A stretch of DNA of 64,000 nucleotides from assembly GCA_036503555.1 (NCBI GenBank), contig DASXWQ010000055.1:62001-126000 (forward strand), written 5' to 3'. Numbering within the stretch: the first letter of the stretch is position 1; each line of letters begins with the position of its first letter. This stretch comes from Actinocatenispora sp036503555 (GTDB taxonomy: Bacteria; Actinomycetota; Actinomycetes; Mycobacteriales; Micromonosporaceae). The notes below the pieces were generated by a model. It saw nothing but the letters and a program-made list of their open reading frames with translations. It ran no database searches and had not been told where the DNA came from. Positions 8,692 to 16,483 of this stretch are shown piece by piece. The position numbers were made by a program, and so were the translations under genes.

Positions 8692-9716
8692 CGTGCTCCT
8701 TCGTACGTGTGCGTCGAGCCGCGGACCAGCAGCTCCGGTGCGGGGGTGTCGATGACCAGGCCGCCGCCGGCGCGGGACTCGTCGCCGTCGAGCAGCATCG
8801 CCACCGCGGTCTCGCCGAGCCGGCCCAGCGGCAGCCGTACCGTCGTCAGCGGCGGCGCGCCGTGCGCCACGAACCAGGCGTCGTGCACCGCCACCACGGA
8901 CAAGTCCTCGGGCACCCGTACGCCGGCCTCGCGGGCGGCGGCGAGCGCGCCGACCGCGACGACGACGTTCGCGACGAACACCGCGGTCGGCAGGGGCCGC
9001 TCGGACAGCAGCTCGGTCATCCCGGCGTACCCGGCGGGGGCGTCCCACTCCCGCTCGACCGTCCACTCGCCACGGACCGGGATCCCGTGCGTGGCAAGCT
9101 CCGTGACGTACCCGGCGTGGCGGCGCTCGGTCAGGTCGGCGCCTGGCCGCCCGCCGAGGTACGCGATGTCGCGGTGGCCGAGGTCGACCAGGTGCCGGAC
9201 GGCCAGCCGCGCGGCCCGCTCGTCGTCCAGCCGCAGCGCCGGTACGCCGGCGCGGCTGCGGCTGTTCACCAGCAGCGTCGGCAGGTGCTCGGCGGCGCGG
9301 GCGGTCAGCTCGTCGTCGTAGGACTCACCGCTGCCCTGCCAGAGCAGCCCGTCGATCCGCCCCGGGCCGACGAGCTGCGCGAACGCGTCGGGGTTGCCGG
9401 CGAGCTGCGCCGCGTCGGACAGCAGCAGGACCTGACCGCGTGCGGTGGCGGCGGCCTGCGCGCCGCGGATGATCTCGGCGTGGATCGGGTTCGACATGTC
9501 GTGCACGACCAGGCCGAGCGCGCCCGCCTTCGCCAGCCGCAGCGCCCGCGCCGCGCCGTGCGGCCGGTACCCGAGCTCGCGCGCGGCGGCGCGGACCCGT
9601 TCGCGCGTCTCGGGGCGCGCGCGTACCGCGTCGTCGCCGGACAGGATGCGGGACACCAGGGACACGGACACGCCGGCCCGCTCGGCCACCGCCTGGAGGT
9701 TCGCCGTGCGCGTCAC
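8688..9716 (-). CDS. LacI family transcriptional regulator
   Basis: A 342-residue LacI-type regulator. The N-terminal DNA-binding domain starts TANLQAVAERAGVSVSLVSRILSG, with the hinge ALRLAKAGALGLVVHD near residue 60. The periplasmic-binding-protein-like sensor domain follows (DGLLWQGSG, HRDIAYLGG). It starts at GTG 9716, overlapping the MaoC stop by GTGA, so it is inside the operon it probably controls. The half-sites at 10189-10219 upstream of maoC are its likely targets. The inducer is probably the operon's substrate or its CoA ester. Confidence 0.92.
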   Translation of the reverse strand: MTRTANLQAVAERAGVSVSLVSRILSGDDAVRARPETRERVRAAARELGYRPHGAARALRLAKAGALGLVVHDMSNPIHAEIIRGAQAAATARGQVLLLSDAAQLAGNPDAFAQLVGPGRIDGLLWQGSGESYDDELTARAAEHLPTLLVNSRSRAGVPALRLDDERAARLAVRHLVDLGHRDIAYLGGRPGADLTERRHAGYVTELATHGIPVRGEWTVEREWDAPAGYAGMTELLSERPLPTAVFVANVVVAVGALAAAREAGVRVPEDLSVVAVHDAWFVAHGAPPLTTVRLPLGRLGETAVAMLLDGDESRAGGGLVIDTPAPELLVRGSTHTYEGAR

Positions 9717-10162
9717 GCGGGCCGCCGGTCGACGAGGTACACGTGGGTGAGCACGAGCACGATGGCGCCGTGCTGGTTGGTCACCGTGACCTGCTCGTCG
9801 ACCAGGCCGGCGTCGGGGCGCTTCGCGTGCTCGCGGGTGCCGGTGATCTCGGCGGCGACCCGGATCGTGTCGCCGATGTGCACGGGCGCGACGAACCGGA
9901 TCCGGTCGTACCCGTAGCTCATCGAGGCGGGGTTGATGTCGCCGGCGGTCATCCCGACCGCCACCGACAGCACCAGCGTGCCGTGCGCGATGCGCTGTCC
10001 GAACGGCTGCGTCGCGCACCACTCGGCGTCCACGTGGTGCGGGAACCAGTCGCCGGTCTGCCCGGCGTGCAGGACGATGTCGGACTCGGTGATGGTGCGG
10101 CCGGTCGTCTCGCGCCGCTCCCCCACGGCGATGTCCTCGAAGTACCGCGTCACGGTGCGCAC
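9713..10162 (-). CDS. MaoC family (R)-specific enoyl-CoA hydratase-like dehydratase
   Basis: A 149-residue single hot-dog domain protein. The hydratase-2 catalytic dyad motif is present (TGDWFPHHVD, with D and H) and the overhang motif IAHGTL follows. It would hydrate or dehydrate an acyl-CoA intermediate. The frame is open further upstream, but the GTG at 10160-10162 (VRTVTRYF) has a GGGAGG site eight bases ahead and gives the normal N-terminus. It is the first gene of the operon that runs to 2710. Confidence 0.88.
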   Translation of the reverse strand: MRTVTRYFEDIAVGERRETTGRTITESDIVLHAGQTGDWFPHHVDAEWCATQPFGQRIAHGTLVLSVAVGMTAGDINPASMSYGYDRIRFVAPVHIGDTIRVAAEITGTREHAKRPDAGLVDEQVTVTNQHGAIVLVLTHVYLVDRRPA

Positions 10163-10188
10163 CCGGGGCCTCCCGCCGATGGGAACAA

Positions 10189-10219
10189 ACGTTTTACCAA
10201 CTTGGTACGACGTTTTACC
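10189..10219 (-). promoter_or_regulatory. Paired LacI-type half-sites with central palindrome upstream of maoC
   Basis: Read on the minus strand, GGTAAAACGT occurs twice, 21 bases apart (about two helical turns). Between them is the perfect palindrome TACCAAcTTGGTA (10195-10207). AAAACGTTTT-like boxes are typical LacI-family operators. The element starts 27 bases upstream of the maoC GTG, in the only AT-rich stretch of the interval. It is therefore the likely promoter-operator of the seven-gene operon. Confidence 0.65.
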
Positions 10220-10350
10220 TGACGGCAATCGGCCTGGTCAAGGGTCCTTGCCCGCCCGTCCGCGATCGCCCCGAACCGCCCTGCTGTCGGCCTTGCCCGC
10301 CGGTGGGCGGATCCGGGCGCGCCCACCCACGGCCGCGTACCCTTCGAGGC

Positions 10351-10569
10351 ATGTGCCGAAGCATCAAGACGTTGCGCGAGCCGTACTCGACGGACGTGAC
10401 CGATGCGGACGTGCGCGCCGCAGCCCTGCAGTACGTGCGGAAGATCAGCGGGTTCCGGGCGCCGGCCGCGCACAACGCCGAGGCGTTCGACCGGGCCGTC
10501 GAGACGATCGCCGCCGCAACCCAGGACCTCCTCGACCACCTCGAGGTACGCGGCGCCCGCGCCTCCTGA
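10351..10569 (+). CDS. DUF2277 family protein
   Basis: A 72-residue protein starting at ATG 10351. It carries the DUF2277 hallmarks: N-terminal MCRSIKTLR, then DVRAAALQYVRKISGFRAP and EAFDRAVETIAAAT. The family is widespread in actinobacteria and some proteobacteria, and its function is unknown. Its length is usual. No clear ribosome-binding site is seen, since the upstream CCTTCGAGGC is only a weak match. It stands alone between the operon above and the convergent MarR gene. Confidence 0.85.
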   Translation: MCRSIKTLREPYSTDVTDADVRAAALQYVRKISGFRAPAAHNAEAFDRAVETIAAATQDLLDHLEVRGARAS

Positions 10570-10587
10570 CCCGCACTGCCCGCGTCG

Positions 10588-11040
10588 TCAGGGCGCGTCG
10601 TCGCCAAGGATCGTCTCGCGGGGCAGGTCGGCGAGGGTACGCAGGGCGCGGACGAACGCGCGCCGTTCCTGCTCGGGCAGCGCGCGCAGCACGCGTTCCT
10701 CGTTGCGTTGGATGGCGTCGCGCGTCGCGTCGCGTACCCGGCGGCCCTCGGCGGTCAGCGACACCAGGCGTACCCGGCGGTCGGCCGGGTCGGGCTCGCG
10801 CGCGATCAGCCCGCGGCGCTGGAGCCCGTCCAGGACGGTGATGATCCGCGTCTTGTCGGCGCCGATCGCCTCGGCCAACGCCGCCTGGGTACGCACCGGC
10901 TCGGTGCGGAGCCGGTTGAGCACGATGTAACCCCACATCGTCAGGTCGTGCGCGGCGAGGATGGGCTGCTCGGCGGCCATCAGGGACCGTCCCAGCGGAA
11001 CGATCATCGCCGCGAGGTCGGGTCGGGTCGGCTCGGCCAT
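10588..11040 (-). CDS. MarR family transcriptional regulator
   Basis: A 150-residue winged-helix regulator with the MarR pattern: MWGYIVLNRL, TQAALAEAIGADKTRIITVLDGLQRRGLI (recognition helix) and the wing DPADRRVRLVSLTAEGRR. It is divergent from the TIGR03086 protein gene at 11092. The short gap holds a clear inverted repeat that it probably binds, controlling both genes. Ligand unknown. Confidence 0.92.
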   Translation of the reverse strand: MAEPTRPDLAAMIVPLGRSLMAAEQPILAAHDLTMWGYIVLNRLRTEPVRTQAALAEAIGADKTRIITVLDGLQRRGLIAREPDPADRRVRLVSLTAEGRRVRDATRDAIQRNEERVLRALPEQERRAFVRALRTLADLPRETILGDDAP

Positions 11041-11056
11041 GTGCGGAATCTACGCC

Positions 11057-11094
11057 TTGACAAACCATGTGCGTGAGCACATCGTAAGCACATG
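11057..11094 (+). promoter_or_regulatory. Promoter overlapped by a MarR-type inverted repeat; probably leaderless transcript
   Basis: TTGACA at 11057-11062 is a perfect -35 box. About 17 bases on, a weak -10 (around 11080-11085) would place the start of transcription close to the ATG at 11092, and there is no ribosome-binding site, so the mRNA may be leaderless. ATGTGC-gtga-GCACAT (11067-11082) is an exact dyad lying between the boxes, where a bound MarR protein would block RNA polymerase. Confidence 0.6.
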
Positions 11095-11688
11095 CATATC
11101 AATGATCTGGTCGAGCTGGACCGGCGCGCGGTCGCCGGCAGCGTCGCGACCGTCCAGCGGGTACGGCCCGGCGACCTCGGCCGCCCCACCCCGTGCGCCG
11201 ACTGGGACCTCACCGCACTGCTCGCGCACATGACCGCGCAGCACCGCGGCTTCGCCGCCGCCGCGGCCGGCCACGGAGCGGACCCCGACGTGTGGCGCGA
11301 GACACCCGCCGACGACCCCGTCGCCGCCTATGCGGCGGCGGCCGAGGCGGTGACCGCGGCGTTCGCCACCCCGGCCGAGCGGTTCGTGCTGCCCGAGATC
11401 ACCCGCGCGCCGGACTTCCCGGCGGCGCAGGCGATCGGGTTCCACCTCGTCGACTACGTCGTGCACGGCTGGGACGTGGCCGCCGCGCTCGGCGTGCCGT
11501 ACCCGGAGGACGACGCCGTGCTGGCCGCCGCACTGGACGTGGCCCGCGCCGTACCGGACGGGGCGGCGCGGACCGCACCCGGCTCCGCGTTCGCGCCGTC
11601 GCTCGCCACGCCGCCCGAGGCGTCCACAATGGACACCATCCTGGCCCTCCTCGGCCGCGACCGCGCCTCATTCCCCTTGAAGGCATGA
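11092..11688 (+). CDS. TIGR03086 family metal-binding protein (DinB/mycothiol-dependent maleylpyruvate isomerase fold)
   Basis: A 198-residue four-helix-bundle protein. The family features PTPCADWDLTALLAHM (metal-ligand His in LLAHM), then FHLVDYVVHGWDVAAALG with two further histidines, are visible. Members are thought to be mycothiol-dependent or metal-dependent detoxification enzymes, but few have a known substrate. The ATG at 11092 follows the shared MarR operator, so expression is probably induced by a compound sensed by the MarR protein. Confidence 0.85.
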   Translation: MHINDLVELDRRAVAGSVATVQRVRPGDLGRPTPCADWDLTALLAHMTAQHRGFAAAAAGHGADPDVWRETPADDPVAAYAAAAEAVTAAFATPAERFVLPEITRAPDFPAAQAIGFHLVDYVVHGWDVAAALGVPYPEDDAVLAAALDVARAVPDGAARTAPGSAFAPSLATPPEASTMDTILALLGRDRASFPLKA

Positions 11689-11712
11689 GAACGGATCCGG
11701 CCCGCGGCCCTT

Positions 11713-13329
11713 TCAGAGCCGCATTGCGGAGGGGAAGAGGAAGTAGTAGAGAAGGCCGACGAGGACGAGCCAGGCGAGGATGACCAGGGTCCAGCCCATG
11801 TTGTAGCGGATGACCTCGCCCTCGTTACGGACGAAGCGGGTCGTGGACACCCCGACGCTGGCGGTCTGCGGCGCGACGGGCTTGCCGACCTCGGCGCCGA
11901 CCGAGTTCAGCGACGGGAACAGCAACGGCGGCGCGCCGAGGATCCGGGCCACCGACAGCTGGAACGCGCCGAAGACCGCGTTCGACGAGGTGTTGCTGCC
12001 GGACAGGGCGACGGCGATCCAGCCGAGCAGCGGCGCCACGACGATGAACCAGACGCCCAGCTCGGCGAAGCCGTGCGCCATGGAGCTGGCCATCCCGGCG
12101 AAGTTGAACACGTACGCCAGGCCGAAGATGAGCGGCCCGACCAGCAGCGCGCCCCACATCTGGCGCACCGTGTCCCGGAAGACGGTACGGATCTGGGCCC
12201 GCGTCGGACGCAGCACCGCCGCGACGATCAGCGCGCTGACCAGGATCGCGGTGCCGGCGACGAACGGTGCGAACGACCAGGCGACGTTGACCGGCTTACC
12301 GGTCAACGAACCGACCGCCGACACGGCCGGCGCGAACGGTACCCACTTCGGCAGCGGTGACCACGGCCCGGTCCACGCCACGACGACGACCACGAGGATC
12401 CCGAACGGCGTCAGCCCGCGTACCGCCGAGCGCCAGCCCGGCCCGGTTTCGTCCACTGTGGACGGTGGCAGCTCGACGCCGCCGAAGCCGAGGGTCCGCT
12501 TGGGGCGCCAGAACTTCAGCAGCACCAGCAGCGCGGCGAAGCAGACCAGCGAGCCGGTGATGTCCGGCAGGTACGGCCCGACCCACTGCGACACCGGGAA
12601 CTGCCCGGCGATGTACCCGAGGGAACCGACGATCGCCAGCGGCCAGCCGTCCCGCAGCCCCCGCCGGCCCGTCACCAGGACGATCAGGATCCACGGCGGC
12701 AGCAACGCCAGCACCGCGACGATCTTGCCGATCGACGCCGACAGGTCGAGCAGCGGCAGCCCCGTCACGGCGGCGAGGCCGATCACCGGCGCGCCGAGCG
12801 CCCCGTACGAGACGGGCGCGTTGTTGGCGATCGCGGCGACCCGGATCGCGGCGAGATCGGCGACGCCGAGCGTCACGAGGATCGGCGCCACGACCGCCCA
12901 CGGGTACCCGAAGCCGACGAGGCCCTCCATCAGCGCGCCGAACGCCCAGGCGAGCAGTATCGTCTGCACCCGGATGTCCGCGGTCGCCTGGTGTACCAAC
13001 CATTTCGTGAACGAGGAGAACGCGCCGGTGACCCGCATCGTGTTGTAGATGATCACGCCCCAGAACACGATCCAGTCGACCGACCACGTGCCGGTCGCGG
13101 CGCCCAGGCCGTACGCGGCGAGCGTGTCGCCGGCCGGGGCGTGCCACAGGAAGATGCCCATCAGCACGGTCACCGCCGAGCCGACGAGGACCGCCTGCCA
13201 GGCGGAGAGCTTCACCGCCGCCAGCAGCACGAGCAGGACCGCCACCGGTACGAGAGCCAGCAGGGTGCTGCCGAGCGTGCCGCCGAGCGGCGTCAGGGGT
13301 TGCTGGAAGGGTTGCGCCAGACCGGGCAT
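11713..13329 (-). CDS. lctP: L-lactate permease (LctP family)
   Basis: A 538-residue polytopic membrane protein. Family segments visible include the GALMEGLVGFGYPWAVVAPIL motif, the NNAPVSYGALGAPVIG loop and the C-terminal SGSNTSSNAVFGAFQ with SVGAEVGKPVAPQTASVG. These proteins take up lactate or glycolate with protons. The start was set at the ATG 13327-13329 (MPGLAQPF), which has GGGAGG six bases upstream. A longer start at 13380 lacks such a site. No lactate dehydrogenase gene is adjacent, so the carrier seems to be a free-standing unit. Confidence 0.92.
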   Translation of the reverse strand: MPGLAQPFQQPLTPLGGTLGSTLLALVPVAVLLVLLAAVKLSAWQAVLVGSAVTVLMGIFLWHAPAGDTLAAYGLGAATGTWSVDWIVFWGVIIYNTMRVTGAFSSFTKWLVHQATADIRVQTILLAWAFGALMEGLVGFGYPWAVVAPILVTLGVADLAAIRVAAIANNAPVSYGALGAPVIGLAAVTGLPLLDLSASIGKIVAVLALLPPWILIVLVTGRRGLRDGWPLAIVGSLGYIAGQFPVSQWVGPYLPDITGSLVCFAALLVLLKFWRPKRTLGFGGVELPPSTVDETGPGWRSAVRGLTPFGILVVVVVAWTGPWSPLPKWVPFAPAVSAVGSLTGKPVNVAWSFAPFVAGTAILVSALIVAAVLRPTRAQIRTVFRDTVRQMWGALLVGPLIFGLAYVFNFAGMASSMAHGFAELGVWFIVVAPLLGWIAVALSGSNTSSNAVFGAFQLSVARILGAPPLLFPSLNSVGAEVGKPVAPQTASVGVSTTRFVRNEGEVIRYNMGWTLVILAWLVLVGLLYYFLFPSAMRL

Positions 13330-13402
13330 GGGGGGCCTCCCACCGAACGCGGCAATTGCGCGAAGGAGATCATCATCCACCCGAAACGCCCAGGGCGAAA
13401 GG

Positions 13403-14116
13403 TCACGGGACGAGGCGCCAGTAACCGTACGGGTTGTGGGAGAGGTCGTCGGTGTCGTAGCGGGTGCACCCGGTACGTCGGAGCACCCAGCGCGGCGCGT
13501 CGGCCGCGAGCCGGAAGCCCTCGCCGTCCGTCATCCGCCCGTCGTCGACCACCTGGTACGCGACGAGCCCGTGCATCAGCTCGCGCCACTCGTCGAGCCG
13601 CCCGGCGTCGCCGTCGTGTTCGAGCTCCACGTCGGGCCGGCCGAGCAGGTGCATTCCGGTGCTGTACAACAGGTCCCCGTCGAGGATGGGCAGGCGTACC
13701 CAGGCGCCGACGATGTCGTCGGCGGCGGCGAGCGTGAGCCAGCGGTCCCGGCCGTGCGTGACGATGCTGCTGTCGTTCTTGACCGCGAGCGCGCCGGCCC
13801 GCAGCAGCTCCGCCGTCAGCGCCAGCGCCGCCCGCGACACGTCGTCCTCGGTGCCCGGCGGCAGGAAGCGCGGCCCGAGCAGGTACGCGACGCCGCGGTG
13901 CGCGGCCACCGCGGCCCGGTCCGCGTCGGTGAACGAGCCGTCGGCGCATCCGTCGAACGCCGCCGGCATCGCCTCGTCCGGCGTGCTCGACGAGTAGTCG
14001 CCGTCGAGCCGGAACCCGTGGCTGTGGGCCGCTTTCTCGATCGCGGTCAGGTCGTCGTCGGCGGCGAGTACGCAGAGCACGTGCCGGGCCGGGAACAGCG
14101 GCGGGTCGGGGAACAT
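13403..14116 (-). CDS. Uncharacterised protein, possibly DUF4261-like
   Basis: A 237-residue soluble protein I do not firmly recognise. It starts with MFPDPPLFPARHVLCVLAADDD, has an acidic middle (LDGDLLYSTGMHLLGRPDVELEHD) and ends in CTRYDTDDLSHNPYGYWRL. There is no signal peptide or membrane segment. The general layout, a phosphate-poor acidic protein that includes a YLLGPRFLPPGTE segment, recalls DUF4261 proteins. The ATG at 14114-14116 has no strong ribosome-binding site, and a start further upstream is possible. Neighbours give no functional clue. Confidence 0.7.
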   Translation of the reverse strand: MFPDPPLFPARHVLCVLAADDDLTAIEKAAHSHGFRLDGDYSSSTPDEAMPAAFDGCADGSFTDADRAAVAAHRGVAYLLGPRFLPPGTEDDVSRAALALTAELLRAGALAVKNDSSIVTHGRDRWLTLAAADDIVGAWVRLPILDGDLLYSTGMHLLGRPDVELEHDGDAGRLDEWRELMHGLVAYQVVDDGRMTDGEGFRLAADAPRWVLRRTGCTRYDTDDLSHNPYGYWRLVP

Positions 14117-14248
14117 CCCGGCAGGGTAGCCATCGCCGGCAACGCCTTCCTCGTCGTTCTCGCCCGGTGCGGGCGTCCCCGGGGTGACGATGGCCGCGAA
14201 GGGTAGCCCGCCGCACGGATGGGTACCCGAACGGGAGGGGTGACCGCG

Positions 14249-14416
14249 ATGACGGAACGCGAGAAGTTCGAGCCGCGTACCGGGGCCGACCAGCCCTGGG
14301 ATCCGGAGGACCTGGCCAAGGCCGAGGGCGAGGACCCGACGCCGGCGAACGTCGCGAAGGCGCGCCGGGAACTCGACGAGGAGGGCCCGGCCGCGATCGA
14401 GAAGACCGTGCCGTGA
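14249..14416 (+). CDS. Small acidic hypothetical protein
   Basis: A 55-residue hydrophilic protein, rich in Glu, Asp, Lys and Pro, with no hydrophobic core (MTEREKFEPRTGADQPWDPE, then VAKARRELDEEGPAAIEKTVP). It is probably intrinsically disordered. The ATG at 14249 has GGGAGGGG at ideal distance. It lies 34 bases before the acetate-kinase-like gene and may be cotranscribed with it. Small proteins of this kind are common in actinomycetes and have no assigned function. Confidence 0.75.
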   Translation: MTEREKFEPRTGADQPWDPEDLAKAEGEDPTPANVAKARRELDEEGPAAIEKTVP

Positions 14417-14450
14417 CCGGCCCGGTACGGCCGGGGCCGGAGGGGCGCCG

Positions 14451-15542
14451 ATGACGCTGCCGGTGATGGTGGTGGACGCCGGTTCGGCCAGCCTGCACCT
14501 GTCGCTGGTCGCGCCGGACGGCACCGTGTCCGCCACCCACGACCTGTCCACCGCCGGCGAACTGGCCGAGCTGGTACCGGGGCTCGGGCCGGTCGCCGCC
14601 GTCGGGCACCGCTTCGTGCACGGCGGCCCGGACCTGACCGGCCCGATCGTGGTCGACGCCGCGGTACGCGCCGAGCTTGCCGACGCCGCCGTCCTCGCGC
14701 CGCTGCACGTACCGCAGGCGCTGGCGGCGCTTTCCGCGGTGAGCGCGGCACTGCCGGACACGACGCAGGTGGCGTGCCTCGACACCGGGTTCCACGCCGC
14801 GCTGCCCGCCGCTGCCCGCACGTACGCGCTGCCGCACGAGTGGACCGAGCGCTACGGCCTGCGCCGCTACGGCTTCCACGGCCTGTCCTACGCGTGGTCG
14901 CTGCGGCAGGCCGCCGCGCTGCTCGGCCGGCCCGCCGACGACCTGCAGGTCGTGCTGACGCACCTCGGCGGCGGCTGCTCGGCCTGCGCGGTACGCGACG
15001 GGCACAGCGTCGACACGACGATGGGCCTCACCCCGTTGGAGGGCATGGCGATGAGCCGGCGCAGCGGCAGCGTCGACCCGGGCCTGCTGCTGTGGTTGCA
15101 GACCGAACACGGGCTGACCGCGGCCGACCTGTCCGACGCGCTCAACCACCGGTCCGGCCTGCTCGGGCTGTCCGGCAGCTCCGACGACACCCGCGAGCTG
15201 GTCCGCTCCCGGCGCCGCGGCGACCGGGCCGCCGCGCACGCCCTCGCCGTCTTCACCCACCGGGTACGCCGGGGCGTGGCCGCGATGGTCGCGAGCCTGG
15301 ACCGGCTCGACGCGGTCGTGTTCACCGGCGAGATCGGCACCGACCAGCCGGAGGTACGCGCCGAGGTGTGCGGCGGGCTGCGCGTGCTCGGCCTGCCGGA
15401 ACTGCTGTCCGACGCGGTAGGAGACAAGCCGGCGGTGATCAGCCCGGTCGGCGCGGCCGTACCGGTGCTGGTGGTACCGACCGGCGAGATCCAGCAGGTC
15501 GCCGCCGAGACCCGCGCCGTCCTCGCCGGCCCGCCGTCCTGA
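14451..15542 (+). CDS. ackA: Acetate kinase-like protein (acetokinase family)
   Basis: A 363-residue member of the acetate/propionate kinase family, which makes acetyl-phosphate from acetate and ATP. Visible family motifs are DTGFHAALP, RRYGFHGLSY, LTHLGGGCSACAV with DTTMGLTPLEGMAMSRRSG, and FTGEIG near the C-terminus. It is about 40 residues shorter than typical AckA. The first motif reads DAGSASL instead of NAGSSSL, so the substrate-contacting Asn is D9 here. No phosphotransacetylase gene adjoins it. It may be active with another acid or be a divergent paralog. Confidence 0.82.
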   Translation: MTLPVMVVDAGSASLHLSLVAPDGTVSATHDLSTAGELAELVPGLGPVAAVGHRFVHGGPDLTGPIVVDAAVRAELADAAVLAPLHVPQALAALSAVSAALPDTTQVACLDTGFHAALPAAARTYALPHEWTERYGLRRYGFHGLSYAWSLRQAAALLGRPADDLQVVLTHLGGGCSACAVRDGHSVDTTMGLTPLEGMAMSRRSGSVDPGLLLWLQTEHGLTAADLSDALNHRSGLLGLSGSSDDTRELVRSRRRGDRAAAHALAVFTHRVRRGVAAMVASLDRLDAVVFTGEIGTDQPEVRAEVCGGLRVLGLPELLSDAVGDKPAVISPVGAAVPVLVVPTGEIQQVAAETRAVLAGPPS

Positions 15543-16009
15543 TGGCCGGCGACGTGCAGGAGACGGAGGCGGAGCGGCTCACCCGCAACCTGCACGAGCT
15601 GCTCCAGGAGCTGCGCGTGGCGCAGACCGGGGTGCAGCTGCTGTTCGCATTCCTGCTGACGCTGGCGTTCACGAACCGGTTCGCCGCGCTCGGCCTGACC
15701 GACCGCGTCGTGTACGTCGCGACGCTCGTCGCCGCGTCCCTCGCGGCCGGCCTGCTGATCGCGCCGGTCAGCTACCACCGGATCGTGTTCCGCCGGCACC
15801 TGCGGCCCCGGCTGGTGACCGCCGCGCACCGGATGGCGGCCGGCGGCCTGGCGTTCCTCGTCGCCGCGGTCGTCGGCTCCGTCTACCTGGTCGTGGACGT
15901 GGTGTTCTCCGCCCCGGTCGCGGCGGCCGTCGCCGCCGGGGTCACCGCATGGTTCGTGCTGTTCTGGTACGTCGTCCCGCTCGTCGCCCGCGGCGGACAC
16001 CGCAACTGA
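15542..16009 (+). CDS. DUF6328 family membrane protein
   Basis: A 155-residue protein with four hydrophobic segments: VQLLFAFLLTLAF, VVYVATLVAASLAAGLLIAP, GGLAFLVAAVVGSVYLVVDVVF and AVAAGVTAWFVLFWYVVPL. The N-terminus is charged and cytosolic (ETEAERLTRNLHELLQELRVAQTG). This pattern, with LRVAQTGVQ before the first helix, is that of DUF6328. Its ATG overlaps the acetate-kinase stop (TGATG), so the two are translationally coupled. Function unknown. Confidence 0.85.
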   Translation: MAGDVQETEAERLTRNLHELLQELRVAQTGVQLLFAFLLTLAFTNRFAALGLTDRVVYVATLVAASLAAGLLIAPVSYHRIVFRRHLRPRLVTAAHRMAAGGLAFLVAAVVGSVYLVVDVVFSAPVAAAVAAGVTAWFVLFWYVVPLVARGGHRN

Positions 16010-16016
16010 CGGGTGG

Positions 16017-16439
16017 TCAGAACCGGCGGGCGTCGTCCTCGGTGCCGTGGCCGAGCGCCGACCACACGTCGGTGACGGTGCGGAAGGTGCGGTCGGTCGG
16101 CAGCGCGCGGAGCAGGGCGACCAGGTCGTCCGCGCCGCCGTTGCGCGCCGCGGCGTCGGCGAGGCGTACCGCGTCGGCCGGGAACTCGCGCGGCGACAGC
16201 AGCCGGGCGAGGTCGCTGCGTCCGCTGACGTCCGCGGCGTCCATGCCGGGCGGGGTACCGCCGACGCCCTCGGCCTCGGGCATCGCCTCCGGTTCCGGCT
16301 GGCCCGGCCCGGTGGAGCCCTGTTCCTCGCGCCAGGACTCGGCACGGGAGGAGTGCCCACCCTGCACGTACTCCCGGTCCTCGCGTGCCAGTGCGTCGTC
16401 GCGCCAGTCGGCGTGCTTGCTGTTGCCTGGTTCCACCAT
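16017..16439 (-). CDS. DUF2795-type protein
   Basis: A 140-residue hydrophilic protein. The first 70 residues are charged and low in complexity (HADWRDDALAREDREYVQGG, then Gly/Pro/Glu-rich). The C-terminal part (LARLLSPREFPADAVRLADAAARN, GGADDLVALLRALP, TFRTVTDVWSALG) matches the small helical DUF2795 domain. Such proteins are common in actinobacteria and thought to be stress-related, without proven function. It lies downstream of the ClpC-like gene on the same strand, 44 bases away, and may share its transcript. Confidence 0.78.
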   Translation of the reverse strand: MVEPGNSKHADWRDDALAREDREYVQGGHSSRAESWREEQGSTGPGQPEPEAMPEAEGVGGTPPGMDAADVSGRSDLARLLSPREFPADAVRLADAAARNGGADDLVALLRALPTDRTFRTVTDVWSALGHGTEDDARRF

Positions 16440-16483
16440 GCCCGCCCCCTACCCGTGGTCCGACCCCTGAAACCCGGACGGGC

